A DNA stretch of 64,000 nt from CAYLLN01 sp964384375 (GTDB taxonomy: Bacteria; Planctomycetota; Planctomycetia; Pirellulales; Pirellulaceae): contig CAYLLN010000009.1 of NCBI GenBank assembly GCA_964384375.1, positions 60,541 to 124,540 on the forward strand, in the 5' to 3' direction. How positions within the stretch are numbered: the first letter of the stretch is position 1; each line of letters starts with the position of its first letter. A program made the position numbers and the translations under genes. Of this stretch, positions 58,892 through 64,000 are shown in pieces. The notes beneath the pieces were generated by a model. It was not told the DNA's origin and ran no database searches. It saw only the letters and a program-made list of their open reading frames with translations.

Positions 58892-61800
58892 ATGAAACTC
58901 TCCCGATTTCTCGCCAGCGTCGCTCTGCTCTTTGGTCTGGCAGCTTCGTCTTACTCGATCGCCGCCGAACCGCTGAAGCTCCTCTTCCTCGGCGACTCCG
59001 GCCACCACCAGCCGGCGGCGCGGTTCAAGCAGCTTCAGCCGACGATGAAAGAGCGGGGGATCGAGCTGACTTACACCGACAAGCTCGACGACCTGAACCC
59101 CGAGACGCTCGGCAAGTATGCGGGCCTGGTGATTTATGCGAATCAAGAAAAGATTTCGCCCGAGCAAGAGAAGGCGCTGCTCGACTATGTAGCCGGCGGC
59201 AAGGGGCTCGTCCCGCTGCACTGCGCGTCGTTCTGCTTCCTGAATTCGCCCAAGTACATCGAACTCGTGGGGGCCCAGTTCCAGCGGCACGGCACCGGTA
59301 CGTTCCGCACGATTCTGACCAAGGACGAGCACCCGATCACCCGCGGCTTTCGCGGCTTTGAGAGCTGGGACGAGACCTACGTCCACACCAAGCACAACGA
59401 CAAGGACCGGACCGTGCTCGAATGGCGGCAGGAAGGGGATCGCCGTGAGCCGTGGACCTGGGTCCGCACGCAAGGAAAGGGACGCGTCTTCTATACCGCC
59501 TGGGGGCACGATCAGCGGACGTGGGGGAATCCGGGCTTTTTGAACCTCGTCGATCGCGGAATCCGCTGGGCCGTCGGCGACGATCCGAGCACGGTTCCCG
59601 CCTATGCCGACATTGCCAACTACACGCCGGAGATGACCGCCAAGCGGACGGACGTAAAGCCATTCGAGTCCCAGCCGGCGAACGTGCCGATTTACACTGC
59701 CGGCCCGCGCTGGGGAACGATGGGAGCCCCACAGAAGCAAATGCAAAAGCCGCTCGATCCGGCCGAATCGCTCAAGCACCTGGTGACGCCCAAGGAATTC
59801 GAGCCGCGGCTCTTCGTCGCCGAGCCGGAACTGGGGGGCAAGCCGATCTTCATGACCTGGGACGAGCGGGGCCGCCTCTGGGTCTGCGAAACCTACGACT
59901 ACCCGAACGAACTGCAGCCGAAGGGGCAGGGCCGCGACCGGATTCGCATCTGCGAAGACACCGACGGCGACGGTCGGGCCGACAAGTTCACCGTCTTTGC
60001 CGAGAAGCTGAGCATCCCCACGTCGATCGCGTTCTATCGGGGCGGGGCAATCGTGCAGGAAGGGGGAGAAACGATCTACCTGAAGGACACCACCGGCGAC
60101 GACGTGTCCGACCTGCGGAAGACGCTCGTCACCGGCTGGAGCATGCGCGACACGCACGGCCAGGTGAGCAACTTCCGCTATGGCCTCGACAACTGGTACT
60201 ACGCGATGCAGGGGTACAACGACTCGCGTCCCGTGCTGACCGACGGCCGCGAGGTGCAATCGTTTCGCCAGGGCTTTTTCCGGTTCAAGGTCGAAGGCGA
60301 AGCGGAGAAGACAGCGATCACCGAACTTGAATTCCTCCGTTCGACGAACAACAACACGTGGGGACTGGGAATCAGCGAGGAAGGGCTGATCTTCGGCTCC
60401 ACCGCCAACGGCAATCCGAGCGAATTCATGCCGATTCCCAACCGCTACTATGAAGCGGTTCGCGGCTGGAGCAGCACGGTGCTCAATGGCATCGCGGATA
60501 GCAACCGGTTCTATCCCGTTACCGAGAAGGTCCGTCAGGTCGATCACCACAACGGCTTCACCGCGGCGGCGGGCCACGCGCTCTACACGGCCCGCAACTA
60601 TCCGCAGGCGTATTGGAATAGGACTGCCTTTGTCGCCGAGCCGACGGGTCACCTGGTGGCAACGTTTGTCATTCGCCCCGACGGCGCGGGCTTCAAGTCG
60701 AAGAACTCATGGAACCTGGTGGCCAGCGACGACGAGTGGACCAGCCCGATTCAGGCGGAGGTTGGTCCCGACGGCAACATGTGGTTCTGCGATTGGTACA
60801 ACTTCATCGTCCAGCACAACCCGACGCCGCAAGGTTTCCGCACCGGCAAGGGAGCCGCGTACGAGACGGAGCTGCGTGACAAGAAGCACGGGCGGGTTTA
60901 TCGGCTAGTGATGACCAGTCAGCAGTCGAAGGAGCCGGGCGTTATGACACTCGCAGGCGCAGGTACTGACCAGCTCGTCGCTGCCCTCAAAAGCGACAAC
61001 ATGTTCTGGCGGACACACGCCCAGCGACTCTTGGTGGAACGCGGGAACAAGGTTGTTGTTCCGGAGCTCGTCAAACTCGCAAGCGACAAGAGCGTCGATG
61101 CGATTGGCCTGAACACGGCAGCCATTCATGCTTTGCAAACACTCGCCGGTCTGGGCGCTCTCGAAGGTGAAACGCAGGGAGCCGCCGTCGCCGCTCTCAA
61201 GCATCCATCGGCTGGCGTCCGCCGCAACGCGGTGCAAGTTCTCGCCCCTGCCGAGACGACGGCAGCCGCCTTGCTCGAAAGCGGCACACTCACCGACCGT
61301 GACCCGCAGGTCCGCCTCGCCGCGCTGCTCGCCTTGACTAGCCAGCCGGCAGGCGAGGCAACTGCAAAGGCCGCCATTGTGGCGTTAGCCGACAGTGCTA
61401 TTCAGCAGGATCGCAATCTGCTCGATGCAGCCACCGCAGCGACCGCGAAGAATGGCAAGTATGCTCTCGTCGCGGCAGCGCAGTCGGCCGAGAAGTCGCT
61501 CGCGAATACCGCCGCGACCGAGCGGCTCACGATCGCGGCCGATCACACGGCTCGCACCGGCCTGACTACGCCCGAATCGCTTCTCGATCAGCTTCGCAAT
61601 GCTCAGCCGGAAGTCGCCGTGGCCATTCTCACCGGCCTCGCCCGCGGCTGGCCGCGCGACAGCAAGCCGGCGCAAAGCCCCGAGATGGAAGCGATCGTCG
61701 GCGAGCTCTTTGCCAAGCTCCCCGCTGCCGGCAAGTCGCAACTCGTCACACTTGCCAGCCGCTGGGGGAGCGATGCTCTGGCCAAGAACATCGCCAAGCT

Positions 61801-63262
61801 CGCCGAAGGGTTTCTTGCGACGGCGTCTGATACGGAAACCAGCGATGACGCCCGGATCAAGGCCGCCGCTGAATATGTGGACCTGCTGCGGAATGATCCG
61901 ACCGCGGCGAAGTTACTGGAGTTGATCACGCCGCAGACCTCGCCGGACATCGCCCGTGGTCTCGTCGAGGCGCTGGCGAAGAGCGAATCGCCCGACGTCG
62001 GTCAGGCGCTTGCCGATCATCTCACAGCACTCACGCCGGCAGTCCGGCCGGTCGCCCTCCGCGTACTGCTCTCGCGCAGCGACTGGACGCTCCTCGTGCT
62101 TGATGCCATCGAAAAGGCCAATGTCCAGCTTGCCGACCTCTCGCTCGATCAGAAGCAGGCCCTCGCCAGCCATCCGACCCGCCGCATTGCCGAGCGCGCC
62201 CGGCGGCTCCTCGCGGCTGGCGGTGGACTCCCCAATGCCGATCGGCAGAAAGTGCTCGACGACCTGAAGCATCTGGCCGAGGAGAAGGGGGACGCCGCGC
62301 TCGGCAAGGTCGTCTTTAAGAACCAGTGTGCCAAGTGCCACACGCACTCAGGCGAAGGGGCGAAGATCGGCCCCGACCTCACCGGCATGGCGGTCCATCC
62401 CAAGCACGAGTTGCTCATCCACCTGATTGACCCCAGCCGCAACGTGGAGGGGAATTTCCGCGTCTATTCGGTCCTCACGGCCGACGGCATCGTGATCAAT
62501 GGCCTCCTCGCGTCGGAGACGAAGACCGCGGTGGAACTGATCGACAGTGAGGCCAAGAAGCACGTCATTCAGCGCGACGAGATCGAAAGCCTGAAGGCCT
62601 CGACCAAGTCGCTCATGCCCGAGGGGTTCGAGAAGCAGGTCAAGCCCGAGGAAATCCGCGATGTGCTCGAATTCCTCACGCAGCGCGGTCAGTTCGTGCC
62701 GATCCCGCTCGAGAAATACGCCACCATCCTTTCGACTCGCGGCATGTTCTTCGACGAAGAATCCGAGGTCGAGCGGTTGGTATTCGACGACTGGAGCCCC
62801 AAAACCGTCGAAGGAGTGCCGTTTGTCCTCGTCGATCCACAGGAAGGGAAGACGCGCAACGCGATCCTGCTTTACGGTCCGGAAGGGAAAACCGCGCCGA
62901 CGATGCCCAAGTCGGTGACGCTTCCGTGCAATATGCCGGCCAAGGCGATCCACCTGCTCTCCGGCATCTCCGGCTGGGGTTTCCCCTACGGCGGCGACAA
63001 AACGGTCAGCATGATCGTCCGGCTGCACTACGCGGACGGCCAAACCGAGGACCACAAGCTCCTCAACGGCGAGCACTTCGCCGACTACATCCGCCGCGTC
63101 GATGTCCCCAAGAGCAAGTTCGCCTTTGACCTCCGCGGCAAGCAACTGCGTTATCTCGCAGTCACGCCCGAACGGGGCGAGCCGATCGAAAAGATCGAAC
63201 TCGTCAAAGGAGACGACCGCACCGCCCCGGTGGTGATGGCGCTGACGGTGGAGTCGAGGTAG
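58892..63262 (+). CDS. Exported ThuA / beta-propeller / HEAT / cytochrome c fusion protein
   Basis: 1456 residues. A Sec signal (about 1-24) precedes a ThuA-type domain (about 25-230, H-C-A-S-F-C-F near residue 115). A PVC-type membrane-bound dehydrogenase-like propeller follows (about 300-670, C-E-D-T-D-G-D-G-R-A-D-K), then HEAT-type helical repeats (about 690-1120). The heme-binding motif is C1146-A-K-C1149-H1150 with a downstream P-D-L-T-G-M, whose Met may be the sixth ligand. The last about 200 residues are beta-rich, jelly-roll-like. Such fusions are a hallmark of planctomycetes and verrucomicrobia; the substrate is presumably a sugar. Confidence 0.88.
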   Translation: MKLSRFLASVALLFGLAASSYSIAAEPLKLLFLGDSGHHQPAARFKQLQPTMKERGIELTYTDKLDDLNPETLGKYAGLVIYANQEKISPEQEKALLDYVAGGKGLVPLHCASFCFLNSPKYIELVGAQFQRHGTGTFRTILTKDEHPITRGFRGFESWDETYVHTKHNDKDRTVLEWRQEGDRREPWTWVRTQGKGRVFYTAWGHDQRTWGNPGFLNLVDRGIRWAVGDDPSTVPAYADIANYTPEMTAKRTDVKPFESQPANVPIYTAGPRWGTMGAPQKQMQKPLDPAESLKHLVTPKEFEPRLFVAEPELGGKPIFMTWDERGRLWVCETYDYPNELQPKGQGRDRIRICEDTDGDGRADKFTVFAEKLSIPTSIAFYRGGAIVQEGGETIYLKDTTGDDVSDLRKTLVTGWSMRDTHGQVSNFRYGLDNWYYAMQGYNDSRPVLTDGREVQSFRQGFFRFKVEGEAEKTAITELEFLRSTNNNTWGLGISEEGLIFGSTANGNPSEFMPIPNRYYEAVRGWSSTVLNGIADSNRFYPVTEKVRQVDHHNGFTAAAGHALYTARNYPQAYWNRTAFVAEPTGHLVATFVIRPDGAGFKSKNSWNLVASDDEWTSPIQAEVGPDGNMWFCDWYNFIVQHNPTPQGFRTGKGAAYETELRDKKHGRVYRLVMTSQQSKEPGVMTLAGAGTDQLVAALKSDNMFWRTHAQRLLVERGNKVVVPELVKLASDKSVDAIGLNTAAIHALQTLAGLGALEGETQGAAVAALKHPSAGVRRNAVQVLAPAETTAAALLESGTLTDRDPQVRLAALLALTSQPAGEATAKAAIVALADSAIQQDRNLLDAATAATAKNGKYALVAAAQSAEKSLANTAATERLTIAADHTARTGLTTPESLLDQLRNAQPEVAVAILTGLARGWPRDSKPAQSPEMEAIVGELFAKLPAAGKSQLVTLASRWGSDALAKNIAKLAEGFLATASDTETSDDARIKAAAEYVDLLRNDPTAAKLLELITPQTSPDIARGLVEALAKSESPDVGQALADHLTALTPAVRPVALRVLLSRSDWTLLVLDAIEKANVQLADLSLDQKQALASHPTRRIAERARRLLAAGGGLPNADRQKVLDDLKHLAEEKGDAALGKVVFKNQCAKCHTHSGEGAKIGPDLTGMAVHPKHELLIHLIDPSRNVEGNFRVYSVLTADGIVINGLLASETKTAVELIDSEAKKHVIQRDEIESLKASTKSLMPEGFEKQVKPEEIRDVLEFLTQRGQFVPIPLEKYATILSTRGMFFDEESEVERLVFDDWSPKTVEGVPFVLVDPQEGKTRNAILLYGPEGKTAPTMPKSVTLPCNMPAKAIHLLSGISGWGFPYGGDKTVSMIVRLHYADGQTEDHKLLNGEHFADYIRRVDVPKSKFAFDLRGKQLRYLAVTPERGEPIEKIELVKGDDRTAPVVMALTVESR

Positions 63263-63277
63263 TGGAGATTCCAAACG

Positions 63278-63481
63278 ATGGCCAAAAAGCCAAGTAACGA
63301 CGAGTACGATCCTGGAGTCAAGTTTTGCCTCGACGCCGACTCGGTAGTAGTCACTTCGCTTGCCGGTACGTACGCAGCGAAGGTGCTAGCAGGAGAGATG
63401 AAACGCGAAGAAGCCATCGAAGCGCTCATGATCGAGCAGGTATCGCGTGAGCTTAGTCAAGAATCGAACGAAGAGTCTTGA
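63278..63481 (+). CDS. Small hypothetical protein
   Basis: 67 residues, mostly helical in its second half (A-G-E-M-K-R-E-E-A-I-E-A-L-M-I-E-Q-V). No signal or membrane segment. It lies six bases upstream of a possible start of the next gene and shows similar lower GC, so the two may form a unit. Could be an antitoxin or immunity-type partner, but no family is recognised. Confidence 0.5.
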   Translation: MAKKPSNDEYDPGVKFCLDADSVVVTSLAGTYAAKVLAGEMKREEAIEALMIEQVSRELSQESNEES

Positions 63482-63517
63482 CAGCTATTGCATCTGCGTG
63501 TGAACGGAGAATTCCCA

Positions 63518-64000
63518 TTGAGCACGGACATGGGCGAGTTCCTTGTCGGGGAGTATCTGAAGATTATCAAAAAGTGCGACGTCGTTAGCTACAATGTGCG
63601 TCCACCCGAAACCGGCATCGAGGGGCTCGGCGAACTAGATGTCGTCGGCCTCGATTTTCCCAACAAGGCAGCCTACCTTTGTGAAGTTTCGACCCATCTT
63701 GGTGGTCTGGAATATGGCAAGGGATACGAAGATTCGGCGAGCGAGTCCGCAAGAAGTTTGAGCGTCAACGTGTTTACGCGGACAAATATCTTTCCGACTT
63801 TGCAATCCGCGAATTCTGGTTTTGGGCACCTCGTGTTCCGCAAGGTGCGCTAATGAACAAGCTCCTAGCAATTCCTGGATTGACCCTCGTCGTCAACAAG
63901 CAATACTCGGAAAGTGTTGACGAACTGAAAGCTGAAGTGGACCCCAAAAGCTGGACAGGCGGCGGGCGTGAGATAAAGAGAGCCCGGGAGGAGTCGAGAG
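63518..64000 (+). pseudogene. Frameshifted nuclease-like protein (runs off window)
   Basis: The frame begins S-T-D-M-G-E-F-L-V-G-E-Y-L (TTG at 63518 with GGAG eight bases upstream; an ATG at 63530 is an alternative) and reaches G-E-L-D-V-V-G-L-D-F, Y-L-C-E-V-S-T. This resembles the G-E-x-D-(x)n-E-V-K strand pair of PD-(D/E)xK nucleases, with Ser for Lys. At about 63734 the protein-like sequence moves to another frame: R-V-R-K-K-F-E-R-Q-R-V-Y-A-D-K-Y-L, then F-W-F-W-A-P-R-V-P, continuing to the window end. One base appears lost. It is either a true frameshift or a sequencing error. Function uncertain. Confidence 0.65.

Noticed and set aside
58610..60652. 680-residue minus-strand open frame
   Set aside because: Antisense to the esterase end and ThuA/propeller gene; long only because of high GC at third codon positions.

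Overview
This 64 kb window is chromosomal DNA of a planctomycete, most plausibly order Pirellulales. That placement is inferred from gene content: a PVC-type heme protein with ThuA, beta-propeller and HEAT parts, TAT-exported Gfo/Idh/MocA oxidoreductases, PQQ-like propeller proteins, a BBP2-type beta-barrel porin, a bacterial microcompartment shell protein, many small proteins with one N-terminal membrane helix, and a very large TPR protein. No phage and no complete insertion sequence is visible. GC content is high and gene density is ordinary. A few genes look visibly less GC-rich than their neighbours (roughly 5.5-6.3, 23.9-24.5, 35.7-36.3 and 63.3-64.0 kb).

Layout. 0-13.6 kb: a lipoprotein start, Fpg glycosylase, a methyltransferase, an ECF sigma factor, a futalosine-pathway MqnD-like protein, small membrane and RDD proteins, a redoxin, a sugar-type oxidoreductase, then a minus-strand run rimO / antitoxin / toxin / pgsA / CPBP protease, a lone tandem BMC shell protein and a TAT-exported sugar isomerase-like protein. 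13.8-24.5 kb: a 1671-residue TPR protein with a C39-like peptidase domain, nusB, ftsY, a PQQ-like propeller protein, vapBC, and a scar where an IS701-type transposase remnant abuts a decapitated histidine kinase. 24.5-36.3 kb: YqgE/AlgH, a FabH-like ketosynthase, a diguanylate cyclase with a 48-residue membrane peptide gene beside it, tRNA-Asp, a second propeller protein, the complete EF-P modification set (epmB, efp, epmA), hisA, an EF-G-like GTPase and a DUF1643-like protein. 37-50 kb: a MORN-type lipoprotein-like antitoxin-family protein, small conserved proteins, a flavoprotein, a 904-residue membrane protein, an oxidoreductase, pyrB with a dihydroorotase-like pseudoenzyme, a GGDEF protein, a PaiB-like protein and a Dabb protein. 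50-64 kb: the amt-glnB ammonium module, a porin, then a plus-strand run of oxidoreductase, SGNH-like protein, MarR regulator, CE1-like esterase and a 1456-residue ThuA/propeller/HEAT/cytochrome c protein, ending in a frameshifted nuclease-like gene that runs off the window.

Functional themes. Translation is well represented: EF-P with both lysylation enzymes, RimO, an EF-G-like factor, FtsY and NusB. Nitrogen and pyrimidine metabolism appear as amt-glnB and pyrB with a probably non-catalytic PyrC partner. The right end looks like an exported carbohydrate-handling neighbourhood.

The most unusual non-gene content is a set of several unrelated families of short dispersed palindromes. Some occur as inverted pairs like REPINs, and one hairpin family shows compensatory base changes in its stems. 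No single clearly new multigene system stands out. The best candidates for follow-up are the PyrB plus dead PyrC pair, the orphan tandem BMC protein, the TPR-C39 giant, the 48-residue peptide and the palindrome families.
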